Shown one piece after another: positions 1 to 13,200 of a stretch of 64,000 bases of DNA (positions within the stretch are counted from its first letter, which is position 1; each line of letters opens with the position of its first letter). Source of the stretch: Bursaphelenchus xylophilus (lineage: Eukaryota > Nematoda > Chromadorea > Rhabditida > Aphelenchoididae). Under the pieces are notes generated by a model. It was not told the origin of the DNA, did no database searches, and was given only the letters and a program-made list of their open reading frames with translations. The position numbers and the translations under genes are program-made. The DNA is taken from NCBI GenBank assembly GCA_904066235.2, contig CAJFCV020000004.1:5084001-5148000 (forward strand). The letters are read 5' to 3'.

Positions 1-683
1 AACCTCGAATAAAAAGAATAAAAGCATACCCGGGTGTGAGAATCCGACGGCGATTCTGCAAAGAGAGAATATAATCCAATGAGGAGCAACCACCATTCCA
101 ATTCCACTGACAATAAGGACATTGATGGCGATGAAGAAAACTTTCTTACGACCAATCCGATCTCCCAGGAACCCAAAAACTAGAGACCCGGCCATCTGGC
201 CAACATAATACATTGATTGAATCACTGCCTTCAGAACGGAGCGATCACACACGATATCCCACTAAAATAAAGTATTACCTATCTACAGTAATCCTACCCT
301 TTGCATGGCCGAGAATTTGATCACCGAGTTATCATAAACGAATCCATTATTACATTTAGTCCCATTACTGTATGCACAAGACTCATACGGACATCTTTTC
401 CAATCCGGGTGGTCACTCAAATCACATTTCTGAACTGATACTCGTTGATCTTGCTCCGGAAGCCAATATGGAGAAGTTTTCGTTTCTCCGGGCAATACGC
501 ATCTAAAACAAAAACTAAATAATATGATTCCTCCCACCTATGGGGTACTGTAGCTCCTGAGAATGTCCATGAGAGGGCGTGGAATGCTGTGAAGAGAGTT
601 GGGAGACACACCAAGAGGAACTGCACCTTCTGATACTTACCAAATTCACCCAGATAATTTACTATCAAGTCATCGAACTTCAT
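1..683 (-). CDS. Organic cation/anion transporter, SLC22-type MFS (5' part only)
   Basis: Plasma-membrane major-facilitator transporter for organic ions; only the N-terminal 204 codons are inside the window and the gene runs off the left edge. Exons on the minus strand are 683-538, 502-298 and 261-1, joined in frame across GT-AG introns of 35-36 bp. The protein starts MKFDDLIVNYLGEFGKYQ, the usual SLC22 cytosolic start. TM1 follows, then the long Cys-rich extracellular loop between TM1 and TM2 (about residues 50-115, with a DWKRCPYESC stretch). After the conserved WDIVCDRS segment come TM2 and the MFS signature GFLGDRIGRKK. The ATG at 683 is the first in frame; an upstream TTG is ignored. Family assignment is firm; substrate cannot be read from the sequence. 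Confidence 0.9.
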
Positions 684-1428
684 TCCTAAATTTTGCAAGT
701 ATTATTCACATGGTAGGGACGCGTAAATCCGTATTATTTCTACAAATATATCCGTGAAATAGGATTCTCGGAATGTCGTATGCGAGAGCCATACGAAAGG
801 CAGAAGATACGTCAAATGCAGACGCGTTTCGAGTGAAGCTGTTCAAACAAATTACTAAATAAATATGGAAATGGAGACGGCCAAGTTTGGGGAGATTTCA
901 AATGATTGCTCTTGAACACGACAACTAGTATACAAACTCAAAACAAACCCTACACAGGTTTTTATTATAGGGGAGAATCGAATCGGAAAACTCCGAAGGA
1001 CCGGAAGGGAATATCCGAAGTGATGTCGTTGAAAAATGGCCGTTTTTCTTGTAAGGAAGGACCAAAAGAAGCTTTAGGGGCTATTTCCTTGCCATCAACG
1101 CAGGAGAAAGACTAGTTATAACCGCTGCATTCACATATGTTATACTAGGCATAAGTTACCCTTAAAATAAAAAAAAACCCGCAAATATCTGCACGATTCT
1201 ACGGATTTATGCACTATAACCATTGGATTGAGTGTTATTAAACTTGTTTTATTACGAAACACCTGTACAAGTCCTCGGGGGATATGCATCCATAATTCCA
1301 CGAGTGTCCATAGAAATATAAATAAAAAGGGGGAGGTAAGTCAATGTACATTACTCTATTACCACAAAATAGAGGAGACGGGAGAGATCAGCAAAGGGGA
1401 GGCGGGGTCGGGAGGGACCTCAGGTCAC
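684..1428. other. Intergenic region between SLC22 gene and mys-1 3' end
   Basis: About 745 bp separate the SLC22 start codon from the mys-1 stop codon. The short open frames here (near 906-1115 and from 1228 onwards) have no coding character; the second simply runs antisense through the last mys-1 exon. I see no RNA gene or repeat. The right part should hold the mys-1 3' UTR and the left part the SLC22 promoter. Confidence 0.6.
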
Positions 1429-3363
<1,935 letters not shown>

Positions 3364-3569
3364 TGCCTTTAAAAATCATTAAGACCAGACAACAGATTCA
3401 ACAGTATTCAACCGAAATCAGTCTTTATACAACACATGGATGACCTTGAAAAAATAGTTTATTATTTAGGGGAAAATAACAATTTAAGTTGAGAGAAAAA
3501 AGGAATTTTATAAGGAGACCTTAGAAAATATTTTAACGGAGGCATATTAGAACATAGGATGGATTCACT

Positions 3570-4483
3570 TCATGCCGTGGCTTCGGTCTTCACGTCCTTT
3601 TCATCAGTGCGAAGCTCGTTGAACGACTTGACCAAATCACCCAAGATATCGTGAAAACGTTGAAGGTTCTTACGAGAAATGGTGATGGAAGTGCGGTTGT
3701 CCGAGTTGAACCGAGTCTAAAACAAACCCACGCGTCAGCCAAGTCATTCTAAAGACAAAAAAACAACGTGAAATCATACTTCAGTGATACGGAGATAGTC
3801 GCCAAAGTCATTGGAGTTGCAGTCAAAGTAAAACATCTTATTGCGGACATCTCTCAGCTGCTGCGAGGCCGGCAACTTAGGCTCCTCCACATCAGCTCCG
3901 TATTCGTCGACGATTTCTTGGAGAAGCTTCTTGAATTCGGGGATCCCCTCAACTGGAATGTAGATTTGGTAGCGCTTGGCAGTCCGGTTGAAGGCCTGAG
4001 TAAGTCGGAGGAAGTTGCCCCAATCGTTTTTGCGGAGATCGGCAAAATAGATGCGACTTGCCGAAAGAATTCGACCAACTGGCTTGGGGTATTCTAAAAC
4101 CAGTCCTTGACAATTGGATGCTAAACACTTACCAGTTGACTCGTTAATCTCGAGTTTGTCCAATAGCGCAATCAATTGTTTAACAATGGGCAAGGTCATC
4201 ATCAGCTTGGCCTTTCTACGAACATTCAGGAGCTAAAAGAGGACAAAACAACATAACGCATCAGACAGGCTTATAAAAGCAAATGTAAAAAACATACAGC
4301 CACAATTTGGATGAACTTTCCGCGGTCGTTCTCCTTCAGATCGATGTAGAATCTTCTCTTGTCCACATTCAAAACCTTGGAGCAAATCTCGTGGCCTCCA
4401 CGTTGATTCTCTTGTCCTTCCTGGCTTCCAGCCGAACTAGCCGTATCCGAAGACATTTTGGAACTTGCGTCACCTGAAGCCAT
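3570..4483 (-). CDS. plp-1: PUR-alpha-like single-stranded nucleic-acid-binding protein
   Basis: Purine-rich-element-binding protein acting in transcription and mRNA transport. Exons (minus): 4483-4298, 4232-4133, 4093-3780, 3716-3570; 248 codons plus stop. Three PUR repeats are visible, each with the signature of an aromatic/hydrophobic strand followed by a (D/N)xG turn: FYIDLKENDRGKFIQI (about residues 43-58), IYFADLRKNDWGNFLRL (about 105-121) and MFYFDCNSNDFGDYLRI (about 185-201). The Ser/Gly-rich N-terminus and acidic-basic C-terminus are usual for the family. The ATG (MASGDASSKM) was chosen because the upstream in-frame codon is only TTG. It is divergent from the pantothenate kinase gene (about 410 bp apart) and sits upstream of mys-1 in the same orientation. 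Confidence 0.93.
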
Positions 4484-4895
4484 CGAAGTTGACAGTGTTT
4501 TTTTCAAGAAAATAAACCGTAATCACCCGATGAAGCTACCCAAAAACGCAATCCTCAAAAATCAATTATTTTTGCATAAATTTGAATAAAACACGGACTA
4601 AAATCTCTTAGTTTTGCCAACTTGTAAGCTCGTTCCAGCAAAAATAAAAAATTTTGGGCGCCCAAATGCAAGCAAACGAAATGTCAAAAGAAGATTATTG
4701 ATAGAGACGAAATGTCAAAAATATTATCTTTTCGTCGAAATCCAAAGACAGGGAAAATTGAAGAAGTGGAGTACTTTGTGCTTTCTTCAGATGACGATTA
4801 TTTTGATCGATTGTATATTGTGAAGGTTTGTTTCAGCTTTTTACCGATATTATTTTAGTTCAGAAGTTCCGGGGACCGACAGAGATTTATTCAAG
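4484..4895. promoter_or_regulatory. Divergent promoter region plp-1 / pantothenate kinase
   Basis: This 412-bp region separates two head-to-head genes. On the plus strand a short open exon starts at ATG 4712 (MSKILSFRRNPKTGKIEEV...) and ends at a plausible GTTTGT donor near 4825. Joining it to the acceptor near 4860 gives a stop in every phase-consistent arrangement, so it does not extend the kinase and may be 5' UTR or outron. The TATTATTTTAG acceptor about 35 bp before the kinase ATG would suit trans-splicing. Confidence 0.5.
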
Positions 4896-6439
4896 ATGGG
4901 ACAAGACGAAAACAGTAGAATTGCCAACCGAAAACCTTTAGTTTCCATCCCACGTAAGCTGTAACAATGTTCTTATTTTCGGCTTTTAGCAATGCCATGG
5001 TTTGGAATGGATACTGGTGGGACGTTGACCAAATTGGTTTATTTTGAACCTGCAGACACCGTAAGCATGACGAAGACATGCATCATTAATCTCTTGTTCT
5101 AGAAATACCTGGACGAGCATGAAAGTGAACTGGCAAAGACGATCCATCATTATTTAGTAAATAACAAAGCCTACGGGGAATCCGGAGTCCGGGATGTGGA
5201 CATGCAATTGAATAATGTCGTGGTTAATGTAAGCTAGTTAGATTTTTTACATGCTACTGTTTAGGATAGAAAAGGAACTCTTCATTTTATCAGATTCCCC
5301 ACCGAGAAGATGCCAAATTTTATAAAATTAGCGAGGAGCAAAGGATTCGCTATGATGAGCAGCACTGTTTGTGCGACCGGGGGTGGCGCTGTCAAATTCT
5401 TCACTATGACGGAACATGTAAGTGTATTCTCTTATTGTTGAAGTTTTTAGGAGCTTCATATGACGATGCGAAAGGCGGACGAGCTTGTTTCTCTGATCAA
5501 AGGTATAGAATTGGTGACTTCGTTTGATCCCGATGAATGCTATTATTATGATAATCCATTAGATCCCGAGAAATGCAAGAGAGTGATATGGTAAGTCTGT
5601 CAAACTCCGTGTTGTCTCTATGTTTTACTTCACTGATTGTTTCCTGATTTAGGCGGTGGTCAAGTGGGCGATGTTCATCAACAGATATGCATCATATTGG
5701 ACAGCCAGTGAAGGAGGGATTACAGTATCCGTATGTGGTGTGTAACATTGGATCGGGTGTGTCGGTCCTCGTTGTGAGGTCTCACGATAAGTTCCAGAGA
5801 GTTTCCGGTTCGAGTATAGGCGGTGGATTCTTCCAAGGTTGTCATTATATTAGTTACAAAATTTATATTAGTACATTAATTCAGGCTTGTGTTCTCTACT
5901 GTGCAAATGCGACACCTTCGAACAAGCGATTGAGCTTGCGGCGAAAGGGGATAATGCAAATGTGGACAAATTGGTGAAGGACATTTACGGAAGCGGATAT
6001 GAAAGTGTGGGTTTACCTGGGGATATTGTGGCGGCCAGTTTTGGAAAGGTTTGCAACAAGGAGGCTAGAGAACAGGTCAAGCCTGAAGACCTTGCCAGAT
6101 CAGCACTGGTAACGACCGCAAATAACATCGGATCAATTGCATTGAATGTCGCAAACCAGCATGGGGTAGATCGAATTGTATTTGTTGGTGAGTATTAGTA
6201 ATAGCTCTGTAAAGTATAAATTTAAAGGTAATTTTCTTCGGGTTAACCCCATTGCCGCGCGTCATTTATCCCACGCCATGGAATTTTGGTCCAACGGAAC
6301 CAAAAAAGCTCTCTTCTTGAATCATGAAGGTTACTTCGGGGCAGTCGGATGTCTCGAGAAGCTAGTGGATCTGGTAGATGAACATAGAACTGTTGTTACA
6401 ATTAATGGAAACGCCAACATTCAAGTAGATCACAAGTAA
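4896..6439 (+). CDS. Pantothenate kinase (eukaryotic PANK1/2/3 type)
   Basis: Catalyses ATP-dependent phosphorylation of pantothenate, the first and regulated step of coenzyme A synthesis. Exons: 4896-4953, 4990-5060, 5103-5228, 5265-5417, 5451-5590, 5653-5837, 5885-6187, 6228-6439; 415 codons plus stop, phases consistent. Acetate/sugar-kinase-fold motifs are intact: the phosphate-1 loop [17 protein letters not shown] (about residues 21-37), [11 protein letters not shown], the adenosine-site strand [16 protein letters not shown]-like GSSIGGGFF and the C-terminal [16 protein letters not shown]. The start [13 protein letters not shown] gives a short N-terminus with no obvious mitochondrial presequence. 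It converges on the lysine-rich gene with only 94 bp between stop codons. Length matches PANK3-like enzymes; whether it matches C. elegans pnk-1 or another member is not decided. Confidence 0.95.
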
Positions 6440-6533
6440 ATCCTCACATTCCTAGTGCCTGAGATTGTTTGCCTTACTTAAAAGTATAGATTTAATAAAA
6501 GTATTATTGTCTTGTTTATTTCCAAGTTTAGTA

Positions 6534-7251
6534 TTATTCGTCCAAGGTTCCTTCGTGTTCCGTTTCATAAAGTTTACAGTGTTCTTCTTTGATGGCAACT
6601 TTTTTCCCTGCAATCGGCTCGGAAGGAGGTCTCTTGTCCAGTTCGTGCTCAGATCCCATCTCCTGAATTTCTTTTAGATCCTTCTGTTGTCTATTCCTAA
6701 CTTCCTCATCCAATAATCCCATCTTCTTCACCTTGTCCTCCTTAATGACAACATCCTCTCCTTCACTTAAAGAATCCTTCTTGGTCTCTTCTTTTGGGGA
6801 TCCCTTCTTCTCATTATTTGACTTTGTATCTCCAGATTTCTCTTGTTTTGTTTTCTCTTGCTTACTTCTGAAATAACTTGTATTACAAGTGCCTAATGAA
6901 ACTTACAATTCCTTCTTCTTAGCTTTATTCAGTTTTTCTTTGGTGTCCTTTGGCTGTTTGGATATCCCATCCCCACTGAAAAATAGATTAATATTGCCCA
7001 CGCCCTCCTTACCCCTTGTGAGGCAGATTTGCACCTTTTTCTGGATCAGGTTGTTGCACCGGACTGGCCTTGACCCTCTCTTTCTTCTGCTCTGACTTCT
7101 TATTGCCCACACTGTCGCCGGACTTCGATTTGGAGAGAGTTTGTTTGTTTTTTCCCGCTTTATTTGCATTATTACAGCAGACGCAGATGGTGGACATCAG
7201 AGCTCCATAACTCAAGAATTCCCATAACAGCCATGGAAATGGAGAAAACAT
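6534..7251 (-). CDS. Lysine/glutamate-rich protein with N-terminal Cys cluster, function unknown
   Basis: Not recognised as a named family. Exons (minus): 7251-7013, 6975-6907, 6867-6534; 213 codons plus stop, phases agree. The N-terminus (MFSPFPWLLWEFLSYGAL) is hydrophobic and is followed by CVCCNN, a likely membrane anchor or palmitoylation site. The rest is low-complexity, charged and presumably disordered (KKSEQKKERVK, SKQEKTKQEKSGDTKSNN), ending in an acidic tail (ETEHEGTLDE). There is no enzymatic motif. It resembles in plan, but not in alignable sequence, the lysine-rich gene nested in the ebax-1 intron at 58515-59408. An overlapping frame starting at ATG 7301 stops within 100 codons and was not chosen. 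Confidence 0.75.
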
Positions 7252-7636
7252 CGAGGACGAACTGGTCTAGCAGTCGGCACGCACTACGAATGATCACCAT
7301 TTTACACAGATTTCGCACCCTTCAAAAATCGAATTTATTTTCTTTTTCTTGCAAATTTTTGTAAATTGGGCGCAGACAAAAAGGAGCGATTTTATACTAT
7401 CAAAGGTTCTGGTGTAAAATTATTTTGCTGAAACGTACAAGATGATGTTTCATAAGATAGTTGCGGTTCTTTTTACATGTCAAATTCTATATGAGATCAA
7501 ATCGAGAAAAGAATTTACTCTGCCGAAATAAATAGACAGAATTTTCAGACATTTTTAATCGTATGACATGTCTATTTCGTCCATTTTATTTTATCTGCAA
7601 AAATTCACGAAATCCTCTGCTAGATGTTAGATTAGG
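7252..7636. promoter_or_regulatory. Divergent intergenic region, lysine-rich gene / COX18-like gene
   Basis: A 385-bp AT-rich spacer between two divergently transcribed genes. No open frame with coding character, RNA gene or repeat is visible; it should contain both promoters. Confidence 0.5.
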
Positions 7637-8888
7637 ATGTTGAGGATCTCGCAACCAGCTAAATATGTAATCCTCAGCTCCAGAACGTCAATTCAAACTG
7701 GAAGATCGATGAGATGTTATGGCGATGCACCAGCAATGCCTAGTATTGTTACACCTTTTCTTACATACTTTTCTGATGCGAATATAACTCAAGGACTAAA
7801 TATAGGCATGGAATGTAAGTTGTTTTCTCGTTTCTGAGCTTCTTTTAGTGATTCACGGGACTGGATTACCCTGGGTGGGGACATTTGTGGTTGCGGGGCT
7901 TGGACTGCGTCTCGCTACAGCGCCATTTCACGTCTATGCGGAGAAACTGTTTGCTAGGCGTATAAATGCTTACAACTACTTCCAAACAGAGGTCTTAAAG
8001 GTACGCTAAATTATTTTAATTTATTTTAATAATGAAATGCCGTTGTATTGTCTATTTTTAGAGAGTCGCCAAAAACAACAACAAACCAATAGTACCAGAC
8101 GAAAGTGGGACCAAATTGGTTATTGCGAATGATCCGGAATTAACCGCTAAAGCGAGTAAAGCTGTAAGAACTTTGATTTTTTGAGTGTTACGTTGCTTTA
8201 GGCAGAAGAGGCGTTAATGAAGTATGTAGTGGAAAACAAGTTGCATTCATCCAGAATTCAGACGTTGAAGCTATGCACAGTGCCGTTTTGGATTTACTCT
8301 TCGTTTGCTATACGAAACGTCATAAGTGGTAAGTAAATAGTTCATGATTGATTTTTTTGAGTATTAATACAGCTTTTTGTTAATGTAATTCTTATCTTAT
8401 AGCTGATTTTGCTCCTGCATTAAACGGGTTTCTTTGGATTGACGATTTTCTGCTGCCGGATCCTTACTTTGTCCTGCCAGTGGCAGTTGCTGTCTTTGGG
8501 TTTTTGAACCTTTATGTAAGTATAATCTCGAAAAATAGGTTGTACTTTTGCCGCAAAGTTTATGAATTTAATTTTAGTCCCAAAGGCTTATCTTTCCACG
8601 TCAGCCAACCACGCTCAACAAGTTCTATGATGGTTTTCTGGGGGCGTTTACAATGGCCGCCACCTTGATAATGATTAAAATGCCAGCGGTAAGATTAGAA
8701 ACTTTTAATGAATATTGTTTTAGTGCATCCCCTTATATTGGTTGACAGTTAGTGCAACTGGCCTAGTCCAATCATTACTTCTTCGACATCCCAAAGTAAA
8801 ATCGCTCCTCGGAATCTCTCGACTACCATATGACACTCGAACCCCTCTCAGAGATCTGTTTTTACTCAGAAAACGACAGAAGTTGTAA
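7637..8888 (+). CDS. Mitochondrial inner-membrane insertase, COX18/OXA1 family
   Basis: YidC/Oxa1/Alb3-type insertase of the mitochondrial inner membrane. The COX18 branch exports the COX2 C-tail for cytochrome c oxidase assembly. Exons: 7637-7814, 7849-8000, 8062-8163, 8202-8328, 8403-8515, 8578-8688, 8724-8888; 315 codons plus stop. The N-terminus (MLRISQPAKYVILSSRTS) is basic and Ser-rich, like a presequence. The core begins IHGTGLPWVGTFVVAGLGLR, the conserved first hydrophobic segment. Further TM segments come from LCTVPFWIYSSFAIRNVISG, YFVLPVAVAVFGFLNLY, FYDGFLGAFTMAATLIMI and CIPLYWLTVSATGLVQSLLL. The short C-terminus and GLPWW-like motif favour COX18 over OXA1L, though this is a judgement from memory of the families. 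Confidence 0.85.
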
Positions 8889-9215
8889 ATTGTTGGCAGT
8901 TTTTTGTCATCAACAATACGACCAAAGAAAGGATAACCTTATTGCGGCTGATGACATTCAAAAACTGGTTGTTTTCTTGTTGTGTAGGTCCAAAATAAAA
9001 TTATTGAAAAGCGCTGCACTTCCACCCCGCCGTAACAAGGTTACTTTTTACACTGTAAAAGTTTATTGGACCCGATGAAATGAGAAACCGGTATTCAGTA
9101 TGATTACATTAGTTGTTATGGCCAAGGAGGAATGATAACGAGGAGGCGGGAAGGCACAATAAGTGGCAATATTTGCGAGATCTGACTAATATAAAAGACG
9201 TCATATTGCTGGGAA
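8889..9215. other. Intergenic stretch downstream of the COX18-like gene
   Basis: Contains the 3' UTR of the insertase gene and unassigned AT-rich DNA up to the hAT-like element at 9216. No gene is visible. Confidence 0.5.
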
Positions 9216-9575
9216 CAGTGATTCACACAACCGTATTTTGTCTCAGATACACGGATACGTCAAAAACCGCCAATTTGGATACGCATACGGATATTTTCGC
9301 CAGAAATTCTGATACGGATGCTTTTGGCTGCTGATTCCCGAAAATTTTGCACTTTTAAAAAGCGAAGCGGTAAGAGATGAGTTTATAAAGAGTACACGGA
9401 TTCTAAAAAATTTCTTTTATGATTTTTTGAACAGTTCTTCGACCAAATTTTGCAAAGTGGGATCAAATTTAGCCCTGAAAGTGTAACATCCGATGATTTT
9501 TTTATCAGTTACGGATTCCTTTGGGCCAAAAATATCCGTATGTATAACCGTATTCGAAAAAGTTGTGAATCACTG
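9216..9575. mobile_element. Non-autonomous hAT-like MITE (360 bp)
   Basis: Terminal inverted repeats begin CAGTGATTCACA on the left (9216) and end TGTGAATCACTG on the right (9575). Inner parts also pair (CCGTATTTTG... and ...ATACGG, with CGGATA/TATCCG repeats). The flanking 8 bp, GCTGGGAA (9208-9215) and TCTGGGTA (9576-9583), match at 6 of 8 positions, as expected for an aged hAT target-site duplication. There is no transposase. It lies 27 bp beyond the stop codon of the tetraspan gene, so it may contribute to that gene's 3' UTR. Confidence 0.7.
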
Positions 9576-9602
9576 TCTGGGTATGAGGTTAATTGTTTTG
9601 CC

Positions 9603-10643
9603 TCAGGCCATCAACTCGGACCCCCTCTGTTGCATTTCCGAGTTGAGGCTGGCCAAGGCGTCGATGTTATGAGGCAACTTCTGAGTGCTCTCAAAGTAGC
9701 TGAAGCCGTTGTTGGTCGGGTCCCCGTGAGTGCTGACCAAAGCCCGGTCCGGCCGGAGGTCGTATTCGTAGTATTGGAGGCAACTGGAATTAATTTAGAC
9801 TGTCAATCTTAGAGGTTCTCAGAGTGGAAACAAATTTAAAAAGTTAACTTATGTCTCACCTATAGATAACCATTACTTGCCAAACGTGGATTATTGCCAA
9901 CAAGAAGCAGGACAAAACGGTTCCTCCAACAATGGCCACGATCACAGTTGTCGACGGTTCTGACTTCATGTTGTGTGCTAAAAGAACACATTATATCCGA
10001 TATTATTATGAAAGGTATCCGAAATGCGTGCCTCTCAACTTACCAAGTATCATTTTCAGGGTCTCGAAGTTCATGATCGAGAAAGTGGCAATGACCAGAC
10101 CCATAATTAAGCAAACAATAAGTTGAACTACCTGAAGAACCAATATAATCATAACAAAACGACGAACAACTTACAGATATGATGAGAAAAGGATAAAGAT
10201 ACTTGTGTTTTTTGCGACAAAACCCGTAAACAGTCATGACTGTGACGAGGAAAGGGATTCCAGTCCATACCATAGCCTGAACCATCCCAAAAACGAGTCC
10301 AAACATCGTGAGAACCACGTAGAGAACGAGAAAAAGTTTGGTTCCGAGCTGAAAACACAACGTTTTAAGGGTTCAAAATCTCTTTCAGAAGTCTGGTAAG
10401 TGGTTAACGTTAAGTTCAATAACAACTCACAACAACATGGATCTGACCACAACAACATCTGTACTGTTTTGGTGGATGAACTCGAAGTTCAAACTGTTCG
10501 GCCGTGTAGTCGAAGGAGGCCTCGTTCATGGGGATATAGTTGACGGCCGAGGAGGAACTCGAGTCCAGAGGATGTCGTTCCGCCGTCGAGTGGGGTTGGC
10601 CTGAAACGAGAGTATACGTGAACACTGGCCGCTCGTCATCCAT
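9603..10643 (-). CDS. Tetraspan membrane protein with CCC-GQ-HV motif, LAPTM-like
   Basis: A four-helix integral membrane protein of unknown function. Exons (minus): 10643-10431, 10348-10175, 10131-10044, 9977-9860, 9783-9603; 257 codons plus stop, phases agree. A Ser-rich cytosolic N-terminus is followed by QYRCCCGQIHVVLGTKLFLV leading into TM1. TM2 is VWTGIPFLVTVMTVYGF; TM3 covers YLYPFLIISVVQLIVCLIMG; TM4 is in TTVIVAIVGGTVLSCFLLAI. The tail carries tyrosine-based YxxΦ-like stretches (CLQYYEYDL). The CCC...HV...GT entry into TM1 recalls nematode LAPTM-related domain proteins, which suggests an endo-lysosomal location; this is inference. The start codon is only 75 bp downstream of the preceding same-strand stop codon, as in an operon. 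Confidence 0.82.
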
Positions 10644-10718
10644 AATAGCTCTTAAACATGACCTTTCATGTTTCCGGGTCCTTTCTGCGGCCCCGCTAAA
10701 TAGGTTTGTAAATTTGGT

Positions 10719-11256
10719 TTAAAAACGACGGACTTGGACATCCTCCTTCCAAGAGACCTCACCGACCTTCTTGAGGGCCCGTTGACGAGCCGGACGAAGC
10801 GACTCTGTTGTGGGAACAACCACGTGTCAGAAGGAGCGGCGAGCCAGCTAGCGCATAACTACTTAGCGGAATTAGAGGGCCGTCGCTCAATGGACGGAGG
10901 GAACTCATTGTTGGGGTTACAAAGGACAAGCCCATGTAACCTGGGTCAATGGCACATATTACTCTTTCCCGCTTTTTCTGTTCTCCCGATTTTCGAACCC
11001 ACCCTGCCAAATCAAGGCCCATTATCCGTAAAGGACAAGATGCCTTAATTGGACGCTCACCTGAGCCCAGGGAGCGTCGAACGAGTTTCTCACGGCCTTC
11101 TTCCCGGAACCGAACACGTCGGCCCGGAGCAGAGTGTAGGCAACTTGATGACGCCGACTTCTTTGACCTCACAATGATGGTGTTGTTGTTGAGAGGAGGT
11201 GGTGAAGCGGACGGCGTGCCCGAAGGCAATTCCCGGCCCCCATCAGATCTCGACAT
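10719..11256 (-). CDS. Small basic protein with RVRF (PP1-docking-like) motif
   Basis: Not recognised. Exons (minus): 11256-11061 and 10804-10719; 93 codons plus stop. A CAG/gtgagc donor and CCCACAACAG acceptor join the frames. The product is Ser/Pro-rich then basic; GRRVRFREEGREK contains an RVxF-type docking sequence for protein phosphatase 1, and the protein ends KEDVQVRRF. An in-frame stop lies just upstream of the ATG, supporting this start unless a further 5' exon exists. DNA composition here is GC-rich like a real exon. The gene sits directly upstream of the tetraspan gene with a 75-bp gap and would be cistron 1 of a two-gene operon. Confidence 0.6.
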
Positions 11257-13079
11257 TCGTTACCTCACATCCACCACCATGGACATCACGGCACAACTTC
11301 AACGAAAGGTTATCGCAACAAAACAGTGTATGCTATCATCTTCGGAAATGACATGACACCCGAAACAATGACAAAACGGTATGGGAAAAAGAAAACGGAA
11401 TGCCCTACATAGGACAATAGCCCGGAAGTCAGAGTCCCAAGTAACAAAACGATCCCCGGAATAGATAATATCCCCGAAAGATAAAGCTTTCAAGTTGCTG
11501 AATGCGGTCTTCAGAACGGCTGAAGGAATAAGAGAGCGCCCAAGGATTCATTGCTTGAGGCATAATTCCGTTAACAAACGGTTTCATTAAAAAGAACACC
11601 CCGCCAGGACTTAATAGTGGAAGATTTATACACCCGTGCCATGAGAATGTCGTAATCATAGCTCCGTGGCTTCGGATTTCCCGTTCTGACTCCAGCGAAC
11701 AGTTTAATGAGTTCGAATTACGTTACATTTGACGTTTAATATAAAGACGGTCACAGAAGTTCTCGGCCTTTATTTTTGGTGTTGGATCGAATTTCAGTGC
11801 AAAAAATGTGGGCACTGGATTTTAAAATTCATTGCCAAAGAAGCTCAAAAATTTGGGAGAAGCCACTGCAGATTTTGGAAATCAATCTCAACCCATTTTG
11901 GCAAGGAAGTTCGATTCAACGGCAAAACCAAAAGTCGAGAAGTTCTGTGATCATCTTTATATATGTATATATCCAAAGTGCTCGATCGGAACCCTCTCCC
12001 ATAGAGTACAACCGCGAGGCGTTTGGACAAAAGCTCATAGCTAATTAGATAAAAAAGAGTCAATCTCATCTCAATTACTTGGCTAGCCATCTCCGAATAC
12101 GGTAATTAAGTGCCGTGAAAAGTAAATAATCCCGCTTTGACGTGGGAATCGCCCGTTCCGAGTGTGACTAAAGGAAAAAAAAATAGTAAGCATTGAACCA
12201 TGTGACGCAAAATTCTTTAATATTATGTTTCTTTGGGGAATTCGGAGGATCTCTGAAAGCGAACCCAGTTATAATAATCTCCATAAATTAGCATAAGTTG
12301 AAGTGGGCTATAGTGTTTTGAAAAGACAAACAACTCGAAGAATGTTGACTCTTTTGGACGAAGGGTTTTAAAAGGAGTAGTAAAGATAGAAGTGAGCTAC
12401 ATTAGGAAACAAGTAAAGTCATCGCCTAGCTAGTAATCCCAATCTAACTGGAACGCCGCCGAAAAAATACATCAAAACAGGACATAATTGGAGAGCTATC
12501 ATTTCCTTTGCATTAACCTTTCAAAAACATTGAACGAAGAAACCAGGCTATTGTCGGCTTCTCGTGGGAAATCAGCAAGTCCGGAGCCAGCCTTCAGACG
12601 TTCCGAAACACCCAAGAAATATGAAAAAAAGTGAACAAGGAGCCGAGTTGGGCAAGTTTAAAGACTTTACACTCGGAACTGAAACGTTAAATTAACCTTG
12701 GGCCCAGGGGATGATTGACTGACAGCCCTGTTTCCCGTATTTCGGGTATTAATGAAATGAGGTGCAAGGTCAAAGCCGGCTTCATGTGTAACATCATCAA
12801 GACTGAGGCGAACAATGTCAGCTATGCTCCGAGCGATTATTTGTGTCCTTGGAACGTCTCGACCCGACCCCTGGGAGCGTGACTTCTGCTTGGGCCATTG
12901 TTTGGGCCCATAGATAAATACATCCACATGGGGGATCGGCTTACATAAACAGATCGACATCCTAACTTTAGACTACACTTCTTGATCTCCAACTTGTACT
13001 GGGAAAGGTCGTGTTGAATATTTGGGAAAGCTCATGTTCAATAGCATTTATAAAAGCCCGCACTTTTCCCAAAACTTAC
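11257..13079. other. Non-coding region, no convincing gene
   Basis: About 1.8 kb without a supported gene. On the minus strand an exon-like island (about 11518-11299, following CCTTCAG and ending TGA) is open, but its codon use is not persuasive. A 97-codon minus-strand frame at 12667-12960 has no recognisable features. Promoter elements for the 10.7-11.3 kb gene are expected at the left end. Confidence 0.4.
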
Positions 13080-13200
13080 TGTAAAATGGTGATAGGAAGT
13101 TGTTGTTGTTTGGTAGTCGAGGAGTCGATGAACTCGGCCGATTGTAGGTGGAGACCGAGGTGGACGTGGTAGAGGTATCGCCGCCATAGGGCAACATGAA
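13080..13200 (-). other. Exon-like island, minus strand
   Basis: A 121-bp segment framed by a good acceptor (AATAGTTTCAG) and a good donor (TTTTACA/GTAAGT). It is open in all three frames; the most protein-like is Ser/Thr/Asn-rich (STTSTSVSTYNRPSSSTPRL). It is more GC-rich than its surroundings. It could be an internal exon of an unassembled minus-strand gene or a 5' UTR exon of the 10.7-11.3 kb gene. Product unknown. Confidence 0.35.

Noticed and set aside
4614..4823. 69-codon plus-strand frame as the pantothenate kinase N-terminus
   Set aside because: It has no ATG and cannot be spliced in frame to the kinase; the kinase has its own ATG at 4896.
10734..11356. Plus-strand frames of 104 and 135 codons
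   Set aside because: They run antisense to the two-exon RVRF gene, which has good splice sites on the minus strand.
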